In this document: piece by piece, positions 8,127 through 16,420 of the stretch | How positions within the stretch are numbered: the first letter of the stretch is position 1 | Layout of the letters: each line of letters opens with the position of its first letter | Origin: GCA-003244245 sp038276315 | Lineage (GTDB): Bacteria; Actinomycetota; Actinomycetes; Mycobacteriales; Pseudonocardiaceae | DNA: 64,000 nt | Direction of reading: 5' to 3' | NCBI GenBank assembly: GCA_038276315.1 | Contig: JBBPZY010000151.1 | Span: 1 to 64,000 of the forward strand | Program-made: the position numbers and the translations under genes | Notes under the pieces: model-generated | Seen by the model: the letters and a program-made list of their open reading frames with translations, nothing else | Databases searched by the model: none | Told to the model about the DNA's origin: nothing

Positions 8127-8792
8127 TCAGGACGGCGGGGTGATGTCGACCGGGGCGTCGAAGTCAGAGAAATGGACGGTGGCCGACCCGTAGGTCGTCG
8201 GAAACTGCGCCTTGATCAACCGCGAGCCCTGCGTGGCGACCCAGATCTCGCTCGTCTTGTCCTGGGCTAGCTGAGGTACCAGCGAGCCCAGCGGTTGCGC
8301 TGGAAATTTCACCTGTAGCCGGTAGGTATCCACGCCGTCGACCTGCTCGCGGGTCTCCGTGGTGGGCCCCGTACCGCTGGCCAACGCCGCCGCGATGCCC
8401 CGGTCCGGGTTGAGGATCGCCGACGGGTCATACACCGTACCGGCGAAGGACAGCGGCAGTTTCTGGACCGGGCCGGTCGGGGGCCGCAGGTAGAGGTCCT
8501 GACCGATGATCACGAACTGCAGCTCGAGCAACTGCGCACCCTCGTCCACCTTGGCGACACCCTTCGCCGAACCCTCCCGGGTGAGCTGACCCTCTGCGGA
8601 GCGCAGCTGCACTCCCGGCGAGTTGCCCTCGACCCCGACCGCGAAGTGGGTGCTGGTCACCGCCCGCATCGCTTTGGCGGAATCGGCGAGCAGCGCAGCG
8701 CCGTTGGGTAGGTCGGCCTTCTGACCGTTACTGCCGCTGCAGGACGTGACCAGCGCAATGATCAGCGCGGCGAGGAAGGCGAAAAGACGCAT
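8127..8792 (-). CDS. lprG: LprG-type lipid-carrier lipoprotein
   Basis: A 221-residue lipoprotein with signal peptide MRLFAFLAALIIALVTSC and lipidated Cys18. The mature part fits the LppX/LprAFG family: AKAMRAVTSTHFAVGVEG, then the hydrophobic-cavity strands, and the C-terminal GSRLIKAQFP with PVDITPP near the end. Family members fold as a half barrel that binds acylated glycolipids such as lipoarabinomannan and triacylglycerol. It is first in a two-gene operon with the P55-like transporter. A purine-rich GAGAGG sits directly upstream of the ATG. In M. tuberculosis this operon is far from glnA2; here it is placed between caeA and glnA2. Confidence 0.85.
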   Translation of the reverse strand: MRLFAFLAALIIALVTSCSGSNGQKADLPNGAALLADSAKAMRAVTSTHFAVGVEGNSPGVQLRSAEGQLTREGSAKGVAKVDEGAQLLELQFVIIGQDLYLRPPTGPVQKLPLSFAGTVYDPSAILNPDRGIAAALASGTGPTTETREQVDGVDTYRLQVKFPAQPLGSLVPQLAQDKTSEIWVATQGSRLIKAQFPTTYGSATVHFSDFDAPVDITPPS

Positions 8793-8850
8793 CCTCTCAT
8801 CCTAGGGGCAGACCACAGCGCCGTCACCGGCTGTCCACTACCCTTCGCGC

Positions 8851-10194
8851 ATGGATCGCCAGCAGGAATTCGTGCTGCGCACGCTGGAGGAACGCGACAT
8901 CCGGTTCGTTCGGTTGTGGTTCACCGACGTGCTGGGCTACCTGAAGTCGGTGTCTGTTGCACCGGCGGAGCTGGAGGGAGCCTTTGCCGACGGCATCGGC
9001 TTCGACGGATCGGCAATTCAGGGTTTCGCGCGCGCATACGAGTCCGACATGATAGCCAAGCCGGACCCCGCCACCTTCCAGGTGCTGCCGTGGGAGAACC
9101 CCAAGGGTGAGCATTACTCGGCTCGGATGTTCTGTGACATCACGATGCCCGACGGCTCCCCGTCGTGGGCCGACCCGCGGCACGTGCTGGCCCGGACCTT
9201 GTCTCGGGCGGCCGAGGCTGGGTTCACCTGCTACGTGCACCCCGAGATCGAATTTTATCTACTGCGGGACCTACCTGACAACGGTTCCGAGCCGGTGCCC
9301 GCAGACTCCGGTGGGTACTTCGACCAAGCCAGCCACGATATCGCTCCGCACTTCCGCCGGCATACCATCGAGGCGCTGGAACAGGTGGGTATCTCGGTGG
9401 AGTTCAGCCATCACGAGGGCGCTCCTGGCCAGCAGGAGATCGACCTGCGCTATGCCGACGCGCTCACCATGGCTGACAACATCATGACGTTCCGGTACGT
9501 GGTGAAGGAGGTCGCGATCACCCAGGGGGTGCGCGCCTCATTCATGCCCAAGCCCTACACCGCTCAGCCCGGGTCGGCCATGCACACTCACATGAGCCTG
9601 TTCGAAGGCGACCGCAACGCCTTCCACGACGACGAGGACCCCTTCGAGCTTTCCGAGACCGGCCGGGCCTTCGTCGCCGGGGTACTGGCGCACGCCCGGG
9701 AGATCACCGCGGTGACCAACCAGTGGGTGAACTCCTACAAGCGGCTGATCATCGGTGGCGAGGCCCCTACCGCGGTGTGCTGGGGGCACCGAAACCGCTC
9801 GGCCCTGGTCCGGGTGCCGATGTACTCACCCGGCAAAGCGTCCAGCCGGCGGGTGGAGATCCGCACCCCGGATTCCGCGTGCAACCCCTACCTTGCCTAT
9901 GCGGTGATCCTCGCCGCTGGGTTGCGTGGCGTGCAGCAGGGCTATCAGCTGCCGCCCCCCGCTGAGGACGACGTCTGGTCGCTGTCCGAGCGTGAGCGCC
10001 GGGCCGCAGGCTACGCGCCGCTGCCGCAGAACCTCTCCGAAGCGCTCGTTGAGATGGAGAACTCCGAGCTGGTCGCCGAGGCCCTCGGGGAGCACGTGTT
10101 CGACTTCTTCCTGCGCAACAAGCGCGCCGAGTGGGACAACTACCGGCGTCACGTCACGGCTTATGAGCTACGCACCTACCTGCCCGTGCTCTAG
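8851..10194 (+). CDS. glnA2: Type I glutamine synthetase family protein GlnA2
   Basis: A 447-residue glutamine synthetase-fold enzyme that ligates ammonia or an amine to glutamate with ATP. Conserved segments include the Asp latch region GIGFDGSAIQGF, the metal-binding HPEIEFYLL, MPKPYTAQPGSAMHTH at about 233-247 and the NRSAL/RVEIRTPDSACNPYLA ATP and glutamate sites. The usual adenylylation loop is absent: around residue 394 the sequence is QNLSEALVEME with no Tyr, so GlnE should not modify it. Streptomyces GlnA2-type proteins have been reported as gamma-glutamylpolyamine synthetases, so the true substrate could be a polyamine. It is followed by an amidotransferase and glnE on the same strand. 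Confidence 0.9.
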   Translation: MDRQQEFVLRTLEERDIRFVRLWFTDVLGYLKSVSVAPAELEGAFADGIGFDGSAIQGFARAYESDMIAKPDPATFQVLPWENPKGEHYSARMFCDITMPDGSPSWADPRHVLARTLSRAAEAGFTCYVHPEIEFYLLRDLPDNGSEPVPADSGGYFDQASHDIAPHFRRHTIEALEQVGISVEFSHHEGAPGQQEIDLRYADALTMADNIMTFRYVVKEVAITQGVRASFMPKPYTAQPGSAMHTHMSLFEGDRNAFHDDEDPFELSETGRAFVAGVLAHAREITAVTNQWVNSYKRLIIGGEAPTAVCWGHRNRSALVRVPMYSPGKASSRRVEIRTPDSACNPYLAYAVILAAGLRGVQQGYQLPPPAEDDVWSLSERERRAAGYAPLPQNLSEALVEMENSELVAEALGEHVFDFFLRNKRAEWDNYRRHVTAYELRTYLPVL

Positions 10195-10259
10195 TGGACG
10201 TCCGGCGCCACCACGATATTTCTGCGTTCTGCCGACAGAACGCAGCTAGCCTGGCGAAG

Positions 10260-11009
10260 GTGACGACCCGCCTGCTCGTGTTGCAGCCCTCCGACATCGA
10301 CCCGCCGGAGCGGCTGGGGGACTGGCTGACCGACGCCGGGGCGCATCTCATGGGGTGTCGCCCAGCGGCCGACGGGATTCCCGAGAGCCTCGATGGTGTC
10401 GACGGCGTGGTCTGCATGGGCGGCGACATGGGCGCGCACGACGATGCTGTGCACCCGTGGTTGGCCGGGCTGCGGTGGTTGCTCGCGGGCGCGGTCGCGC
10501 GACGGCTGCCGGTGCTCGGAGTCTGCCTGGGTGGTCAACTGCTGGCGGCGGCCACCGGTGGCGCAGTCCGGCGGGCGGTCGACGGCCCAGAGGCTGGCAC
10601 GCTGCTCGTCGCCAAACGGGACGCTGCCGCGCACGACCCGCTGTTCGCGCAACTGCCGCTGACCCCCGACATCATCCAGTTTCACCACGACGAGATTCAT
10701 CGGCTGCCGCCGGGAGCCACCCTCCTCGCTTCCTCACCACGGCATGCGAACCAGGCCTTCCGAGTCGGCGTCGCCGGTTATGGCCTCCAGTTTCACATCG
10801 AGACCTCGCCCGCCACGGTGCTGTCCTGGGCTCGCCGTGATGCCACGGGGGTCTTCCCAGTGCGGCAGCTCCAAGCTGATCATTTGGAGCAGGTGCACGC
10901 CAATATCGCGGAGGCATGGCAGCCGTTGGCATCTCGGTTCGTGGCGTTGGCCGCAGGTGAGCTGGCCCCAGCAGGGGACCGGGTGGCTCTGCCGTTGCTG
11001 GGCCATTAG
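10260..11009 (+). CDS. Class I glutamine amidotransferase-like hydrolase
   Basis: A 249-residue class I (triad) amidotransferase domain protein without an attached synthetase domain. The nucleophile elbow is GVCLGGQLL with Cys89, and the His-Glu pair is in LQFHIETSP (His179, Glu181), so the active site looks complete. The start GTG10260 (VTTRLLVLQPSDID) is preferred; the longer frame from 10194 would begin with unconserved sequence. It lies between glnA2 and glnE on one strand. If GlnA2 makes gamma-glutamylpolyamines, a free hydrolase of this fold could act like PuuD on gamma-glutamyl intermediates. That function is speculative; the family is otherwise just annotated as glutamine amidotransferase. 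Confidence 0.85.
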   Translation: MTTRLLVLQPSDIDPPERLGDWLTDAGAHLMGCRPAADGIPESLDGVDGVVCMGGDMGAHDDAVHPWLAGLRWLLAGAVARRLPVLGVCLGGQLLAAATGGAVRRAVDGPEAGTLLVAKRDAAAHDPLFAQLPLTPDIIQFHHDEIHRLPPGATLLASSPRHANQAFRVGVAGYGLQFHIETSPATVLSWARRDATGVFPVRQLQADHLEQVHANIAEAWQPLASRFVALAAGELAPAGDRVALPLLGH

Positions 11010-11029
11010 CGTCCGTCTGGAGCGCCGGG

Positions 11030-14000
11030 GTGACCGAAGGCAGGCGGATTGCAGTTTCCCTGGCACGGCTGGGAATTACTGACGGCGGTGCAGCCGAGAC
11101 TCTGACGCGGCTGGGTTGGTGGCACAACGGGCAGGCCGACCGGGATGCCGAGGACACTGTGTGGGCGTTATCCCGGGCGCCAGACCCGGACCTGGCGCTG
11201 CGCAGCCTGGTCCGGCTTGGCCATGCCATCGGGGACGGTTGGGTCGAGCTCGACGGATTGATGCGCCGGGACCCCGGGGTGCGCGGGCGGTTGCTCGGGG
11301 TGCTGGGTTCGTCGACTGCGCTCGGCGATCATCTGGTCGCCAACCCGCACTGCTGGCATGCGCTGGCCAGTCCAGAGGCGGTCAGTCCGGGGTGGGCGGA
11401 CCGCGCGGCGCAGCGGTTGCTCGTTGCGGTCGGCGCGGACCCCACATCTGCAGTGAACCGGGCGACGCTGACGGGCGTCCCCGCCCAGCGAGCGCTGCGG
11501 CTGACCTACCGTGATCTGATCACTGAGCTCGCGGCCGTTGACCTAGCCGCCGTGGTGGAGCCGCAATTGCCGGTGGTCCCCTTCGAGCAGGTCGCAGCAG
11601 CGCTCGCCGAACTCGCAGCTGGGGTACTGGGCGCTGCCCTGGCCGTCGGGGTGGTGGAGGTGGCTGCGGATTCTGAACCCCCCCGGCTCGCTGTGATCGG
11701 CATGGGCAAGTGCGGTGCGGGCGAACTCAATTACGTCTCGGACGTTGACGTGATCTTCGTGGGTGATTCCGAGGATGAGCTGGGTGCCGCTACCAAGCTG
11801 GCCTCGGTGACGATGCGGGTGGCGTCGGCGTGTTTCGAGGTCGACGCGGCGCTGCGCCCCGAAGGCAAAGCCGGCGCGCTGGTGCGCACGCTGCAGGGGC
11901 ACCTGGCCTACTACCGCCGGTGGGCCAAGACTTGGGAGTTCCAAGCGCTACTGAAAGCCCGACCGGTCGCTGGTGACGTCGAGCTCGGCAGGCGCTATCT
12001 GGAGGCCGTTGGACCGATGGTGTGGACCGCGGCGGAGCGGGAGAACGTCGTGCCCGAGGTTCAGGCGATGCGCCGCCGGGTCGCCGAGCACGTGCCCGCT
12101 GAGCTGGTGGACCGGGAGCTGAAGCTGGGTCACGGCGGCCTGCGCGACGTGGAGTTCGCTGTGCAATTGTTGCAGCTGGTGCACGGCCGCACCGACGAGT
12201 CGCTGCGGGTCGCGCCCACCGTCGCGGCGTTGGCCGCGCTGGGCGAAGGCGGGTATGTCGGTCGCGACGACGCGGCGAACCTGGCGGCCTCCTACCGGTT
12301 TCTGCGCCTGCTGGAGCACCGGTTGCAGCTGCAGAAGCTGCGCCGCACGCACCTGTTCCCGGTCGACGAGGACACCGCGGCGTGGCGCTGGCTAGCCCGC
12401 GCCGCGGGGATGCGGCCCGACGGTCGCCACGACGCCCTCGAGGTGCTGCGAATCGAGCACACCCGGCAGTCGCACCGCGCCCGCCGGCTGCACCAGAAGC
12501 TTTTCTACCGGCCGTTGCTGGAGGCCGTGGCCAAGGTGCCCACCGAGGCTTACCGGTTGACGGAGTCCTCGGCGAAAGCGAGGCTGGCGGCACTGGGTTA
12601 TGCCTCGCCACAGGGTGCACTGGGGCATCTGCGAGCGCTCACCGACGGCGTTTCCCGGCGCGCGGCGATCCAGTCCGCGCTCCTGCCCGTCCTGCTGGAC
12701 TTCCTCGCCGACACCCCAGACCCCGACCGTGGGCTGGCCGCTTACCGTCGGGTCTCTGAGGCGCTCGACGACACCCCTTGGTACCTGCGGTTGCTGCGCG
12801 ACGAGGGTGCCGTGGCGCAGCGGCTGATGGCCCTGCTCGGAACTTCGCGGATGGTGGCCGACCTGCTGGTGCGGGCGCCGGAGGCGCTACAGCTACTGGC
12901 CGACCCGCTGGAGTTGGCAGGCCGCGACCCGGCGGAGGTGGCGTCCTCGCTGCGTTCCACCGCAGGCCGCTACCGCGATCCCGGTGCCGCGGTGACAGCT
13001 GCCCGTGCGCTGCGCCGCCACGAGCTGTTCCGGATCGCCTCCGCCGACCTGCTCGGACTACTTGACGTCGACGCGGTATGCGGTGCGCTGTCTTCGGTGT
13101 GGGCCGCAGTGCTGGCCGCGGCGCTCGACGTCGCGCTGCGCGCTGAGATCGAACGCAGGCAAGCCGAGCCGGCCCGGATCGCGGTGATCGCGATGGGTCG
13201 GCTCGGCGGCGCGGAGCTGGGCTACAACTCCGACGCCGACGTGCTGTTCGTCTGTGCGGCGGTAGGGGACTCCGCTGAGACCGATGCGATGCGCTTCGCC
13301 TCCTCAGTTGCGGAATCGGTGCGCAACCTGCTCGGCTCGCCCAGCCAGGACCCGCCTTTGGTGGTCGACACGGGGCTGCGTCCGGAGGGACGCTCTGGCG
13401 CGCTGGTACGCACCCTGGCGTCCTACCAGGCCTACTACACCCAGTGGGCACAACCCTGGGAGGCGCAGGCATTGCTACGAGCCAGACCGGTCGCTGGCGA
13501 TATGGAGCTCGGGGAGCGGTTCATCTCGATGATCGACTCGGTGCGCTATCCAGCGGGTGGATTGAGTGCACGCCAAGCCACCGAGATCCGGCGGATCAAG
13601 GCCAGAGTCGATTCCGAACGGCTACCCCGCGGCGCGGACCCCACCACCCACACCAAGCTGGGCCGCGGCAGCCTGGCCGACGTGGAGTGGACCATCCAGC
13701 TGCTGCAGCTACAGCATGCTCACCAGATCGCGACGCTACGCACGCCATCCACCACGACCGCCCTGCAGGCCGCGGCAGACGCCGGGCTGCTGGCCACGGC
13801 CGACGCCGAGGTCCTGCTGGCTGCCTGGAAGCTCGCCACCAGGACCCGCAACGTGCTCACCGTGGTCCGCGGCAAGCAGATCGACCAACTGCCCACATCC
13901 GGCCGCGAACTGGCTGCCGTGGCCAGGGCGCTAGGCCGCTCCGCGGATAGCGACCCCGGCGAGATAGTCGACGAGTACCGCCGCACAACGCGCAGAGCCC

Positions 14001-14032
14001 GCGCCGTCGTAGAGCGCTCCTTCGGCGCCTGA
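11030..14032 (+). CDS. glnE: Bifunctional glutamine synthetase adenylyltransferase/deadenylylase
   Basis: GlnE adds and removes AMP on glutamine synthetase I according to nitrogen status. The 1000-residue protein has two nucleotidyltransferase domains, each with the paired acidic motif: NYVSDVDVIF near residue 234 (deadenylylation half) and GYNSDADVLF near 730 (adenylylation half). Each is preceded by an IGMGKCGAGEL or IAMGRLGGAEL glycine-rich segment and followed by RPEGKAGALVRTL or RPEGRSGALVRTL. The start is GTG11030, 20 bases after the amidotransferase gene. Its target is very probably GlnA1 (convergent, with Tyr402), since GlnA2 lacks the Tyr site. Confidence 0.96.
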   Translation: MTEGRRIAVSLARLGITDGGAAETLTRLGWWHNGQADRDAEDTVWALSRAPDPDLALRSLVRLGHAIGDGWVELDGLMRRDPGVRGRLLGVLGSSTALGDHLVANPHCWHALASPEAVSPGWADRAAQRLLVAVGADPTSAVNRATLTGVPAQRALRLTYRDLITELAAVDLAAVVEPQLPVVPFEQVAAALAELAAGVLGAALAVGVVEVAADSEPPRLAVIGMGKCGAGELNYVSDVDVIFVGDSEDELGAATKLASVTMRVASACFEVDAALRPEGKAGALVRTLQGHLAYYRRWAKTWEFQALLKARPVAGDVELGRRYLEAVGPMVWTAAERENVVPEVQAMRRRVAEHVPAELVDRELKLGHGGLRDVEFAVQLLQLVHGRTDESLRVAPTVAALAALGEGGYVGRDDAANLAASYRFLRLLEHRLQLQKLRRTHLFPVDEDTAAWRWLARAAGMRPDGRHDALEVLRIEHTRQSHRARRLHQKLFYRPLLEAVAKVPTEAYRLTESSAKARLAALGYASPQGALGHLRALTDGVSRRAAIQSALLPVLLDFLADTPDPDRGLAAYRRVSEALDDTPWYLRLLRDEGAVAQRLMALLGTSRMVADLLVRAPEALQLLADPLELAGRDPAEVASSLRSTAGRYRDPGAAVTAARALRRHELFRIASADLLGLLDVDAVCGALSSVWAAVLAAALDVALRAEIERRQAEPARIAVIAMGRLGGAELGYNSDADVLFVCAAVGDSAETDAMRFASSVAESVRNLLGSPSQDPPLVVDTGLRPEGRSGALVRTLASYQAYYTQWAQPWEAQALLRARPVAGDMELGERFISMIDSVRYPAGGLSARQATEIRRIKARVDSERLPRGADPTTHTKLGRGSLADVEWTIQLLQLQHAHQIATLRTPSTTTALQAAADAGLLATADAEVLLAAWKLATRTRNVLTVVRGKQIDQLPTSGRELAAVARALGRSADSDPGEIVDEYRRTTRRARAVVERSFGA

Positions 14033-14050
14033 CGCAACTATGAGCTCCCC

Positions 14051-14114
14051 GCATTGAGCAGGCTCAGCGGTTTTATCAGCGCTCAGTAACCTCGCTGAGA
14101 GCCTGCTGAATGGC
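14051..14114. repeat. Dispersed hairpin element A between convergent glnE and glnA1
   Basis: An imperfect inverted repeat pairs GAGCAGGCTCAGCG on the left with CGCTGAGAGCCTGCTGAA on the right, around a 23-base loop at 14070-14092. Read on the minus strand it aligns with the element at 27218-27276 over both arms and into the loop (CATTCAGC..GGCT..CAGCGAGGTTA). No run of T follows, so it is not a classical intrinsic terminator, but its place between two converging genes suits bidirectional termination. The rest of the 331-base gap between glnE and glnA1 shows nothing else recognisable. Confidence 0.65.
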
Positions 14115-14363
14115 GGCCGCTCAGTCACCACGTGCTTGCGCAGCCGCGCCCGCCCGGCCTCAGCACGAAAGGGATGCCAACCTCCGGGTGCCGGGACACA
14201 CGCTTCATCCCGGTTCACTCAATCGAGTGATACTGCTGCGGCCGCCTCGACCGGCCGAGGCATGAGGACACCGAGACGCGACAGTGCCACGCGAGCCGTG
14301 TTGTAAAGGCCGCGTGGCACTGCCGGGCACGGAGTGTGCGGGCTGTTCCAAGCCCCTCGCGGA

Positions 14364-15788
14364 TCAGACGTCGTAGTACAGGGCGAACTCGAAGGGGTGC
14401 GGGCGCAGTCGTAGGGGATCGATCTCGTTCTCGCGTTTGAGAGCGATCCAGGTCTCGATGAGGTCCGGGGTGAAGACGCCACCTTCGAGTAGGTAGTCGT
14501 GGTCGGCCTCGAGGCGGTCGATCACCGCGCCCAGGCTCGCGGGCACCTGCGCCACGTCCTTGGCTTCCTCGGGCGGAAGCTCGTAGAGGTCCTTGTCGAT
14601 CGGCGCGGCGGGTTCGTAGGCGTTTTTGATCCCGTCCAGCCCTGCCATCATCATCGCGGAGAACGCCAGGTAGGGGTTGCCTGAAGCGTCCGGGCAACGG
14701 AACTCGATGCGCTTGGCCTTCGGGTTGTTGCCGGTGATCGGGATTCGGATGCAGGCTGACCGGTTGCGCTGCGAGTACACGAGATTTACCGGCGCCTCGT
14801 ACCCGGGCACCAGGCGGTGGTAGGAGTTGACCGTCGGATTGGTAAACGCCAGCAGCGACGGCGCGTGGTGCAGGATGCCGCCGATATAGTGCCGCCCGAG
14901 GTCGGACAGACCGCCATAGCCGGACTCGTCGTGGAACAACGGTTTACCGTCGGTCCACAGCGACTGGTGGGTGTGCATCCCGGAGCCGTTGTCCCCGAAC
15001 AGCGGCTTGGGCATGAACGTCACGGTCTGCCCGGCTGCCCACGCGGTGTTCTTGATGATGTACTTATAAAGCTGCAAGTCATCCGCTGCATGCAGCAGCG
15101 TGTTGTACTTGTAATTGATCTCCGCCTGGCCTCCCGTGCCGACCTCATGGTGCGCCTTCTCCACCGTGAAGCCGCACCCGATGAGGTGCGTGACCATCGC
15201 GTTGCGTAGGTCGGCGAAATGGTCGGTCGGCGGCACGGGAAAATAGCCGCTCTTGTAGTTGACCTTGTAACCCTGATTGCGCCCGTTCTCTTCGGCGCCG
15301 GTGTTCCACCAGCCGGCGATCGAGTCGATCTCATGAAACGCGCTGTTGGGCGTGGTGTCGAAGCGTACCGAGTCAAAACAGTAGAATTCCGCCTCCGGAC
15401 CGAAGTAGGCGGTGTCGGCAATACCGGTGGAGGCCAGGAACTCCTCGGCCTTGCGGGCGACGTTACGCGGGTCCCGGCTGTAGGCCTCCCGAGTGAACGG
15501 ATCATGCACGAAGAAGTTGATGTTCAGCGTCTTCTGCACCCGGAACGGATCGATGCGCGCCGTCGCAGGATCGGGCATGAGCAGCATGTCCGACTCGTGG
15601 ATCGACTGGAATCCACGCACCGACGAGCCGTCGAACGCCAGGCCCTCCTCGATGATGTCGGCGTCAAAGAACGCTGCCGGGACCGTGAAGTGCTGCATGA
15701 CGCCCGGCAGGTCGCAGAAGCGGACGTCGACGAACTCGACATCCTCGTCGGCGATGAAGCGCAGGACCTCATCGGAGTTGGAGAACAC
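14364..15788 (-). CDS. glnA1: Type I glutamine synthetase GlnA1
   Basis: This is the main ammonia-assimilating glutamine synthetase. The 474-residue length is typical of GSI-beta. Motifs include GLAFDGSSVRGFQSIHESD, FGPEAEFYCFD, the HHEVGTGGQAEI metal site, KPLFGDNGSGMHTHQS (ATP) and NRSACIRIP. The adenylylation loop KDLYELPPEE is present with Tyr402, so the enzyme should be switched by the neighbouring GlnE. It stands alone on the minus strand, with a GlnR-type operator about 80 bases upstream, which implies transcriptional control by nitrogen limitation in addition to adenylylation. Confidence 0.97.
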   Translation of the reverse strand: MFSNSDEVLRFIADEDVEFVDVRFCDLPGVMQHFTVPAAFFDADIIEEGLAFDGSSVRGFQSIHESDMLLMPDPATARIDPFRVQKTLNINFFVHDPFTREAYSRDPRNVARKAEEFLASTGIADTAYFGPEAEFYCFDSVRFDTTPNSAFHEIDSIAGWWNTGAEENGRNQGYKVNYKSGYFPVPPTDHFADLRNAMVTHLIGCGFTVEKAHHEVGTGGQAEINYKYNTLLHAADDLQLYKYIIKNTAWAAGQTVTFMPKPLFGDNGSGMHTHQSLWTDGKPLFHDESGYGGLSDLGRHYIGGILHHAPSLLAFTNPTVNSYHRLVPGYEAPVNLVYSQRNRSACIRIPITGNNPKAKRIEFRCPDASGNPYLAFSAMMMAGLDGIKNAYEPAAPIDKDLYELPPEEAKDVAQVPASLGAVIDRLEADHDYLLEGGVFTPDLIETWIALKRENEIDPLRLRPHPFEFALYYDV

Positions 15789-15867
15789 CGTCGTTCACTC
15801 CTTCGTGCGCTGTGCTGTGGATCGGTGTGATCGGTCAGGTCGCTCGCGGAGAACCTAAGAGGGCGGT

Positions 15868-15905
15868 GTTGCGCGACCATTACCCGGATGTTTCACCAAG
15901 GTTAA
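15868..15905 (-). promoter_or_regulatory. GlnR-type operator upstream of glnA1
   Basis: Read towards glnA1 (minus strand), four five-base half-sites occur in strict register: TTAAC, GAAAC, GTAAT and GCAAC, each separated by exactly six bases. This matches the known actinobacterial GlnR architecture of alternating a (GTNAC-like) and b (GAAAC-like) sites. The box ends 79 bases upstream of the glnA1 start codon. GlnR activates glnA under nitrogen limitation in Streptomyces and mycobacteria, so the same is expected here. Confidence 0.7.
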
Positions 15906-15954
15906 AGGGCAGGTGGTGGGCGACGCTAGCCCGTCGACGGCATACCCTAGTCGG

Positions 15955-16416
15955 GTGAGTAGGTGGACCCAAACCTGGCTGGCCGGCCCTGCCGCGCGCC
16001 CCCTAGAGGACCCAACCGCCGCTACGGGCGGGCCGGACTACCAGGGCCGGCGGCTCGGGTTGCCCCAGCACGGACCAGGCTCCGCTGCCGGGTTGGGTCG
16101 CCGTATCCTGGCCATCGTGATCGACTGGCTGCCCTGTTCGGTGGCGGCGCAACTGCTCACGAAAAATCCGGCGTTCTCGGCCCTGGCGCTGTTCGCGGCT
16201 ATTACCGTGCTCTCGATCGCTGTGGCAGGTCGTACCGTCGGGCATGCCGTGGCGGGACTGCGGGTGGGGCTGTTGGACGGGCGTCGGGCCGGCTTCGGCG
16301 CGGCGGTGATCCGCACGGTGCTGCTCTGTCTGCTGATTCCACCGGTGGTGTACGACGTCGACGGCCGCGGCCTGCATGACCGCGCGGCCGGGACGATTGT
16401 GTTGCGGACTCGCTGA
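15955..16416 (+). CDS. RDD-family membrane protein
   Basis: A 153-residue membrane protein with the RDD domain: GLGRRILAIVIDWLP carries the Arg and Asp that name the family, followed by hydrophobic spans around FSALALFAAITVLSIAV, GRTVGHAVAGLRVGLLDG and VIRTVLLCLLIPPVV, ending DGRGLHDRAAGTIVL. The start GTG15955 is chosen because the longer frame overlaps the promoter region and is unconserved. The function of such proteins is unclear; some RDD proteins have been linked to ion transport. It is divergent from glnA1, matching the small RDD gene next to glnA1 in M. tuberculosis (Rv2219A). Confidence 0.85.
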   Translation: MSRWTQTWLAGPAARPLEDPTAATGGPDYQGRRLGLPQHGPGSAAGLGRRILAIVIDWLPCSVAAQLLTKNPAFSALALFAAITVLSIAVAGRTVGHAVAGLRVGLLDGRRAGFGAAVIRTVLLCLLIPPVVYDVDGRGLHDRAAGTIVLRTR

Positions 16417-16420
16417 GTGT

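Noticed and set aside
11790..13472. Long minus-strand frames of 276 and 277 codons inside glnE
   Set aside because: Extremely Arg/Pro/Ala-rich antisense shadows of a well-conserved gene.
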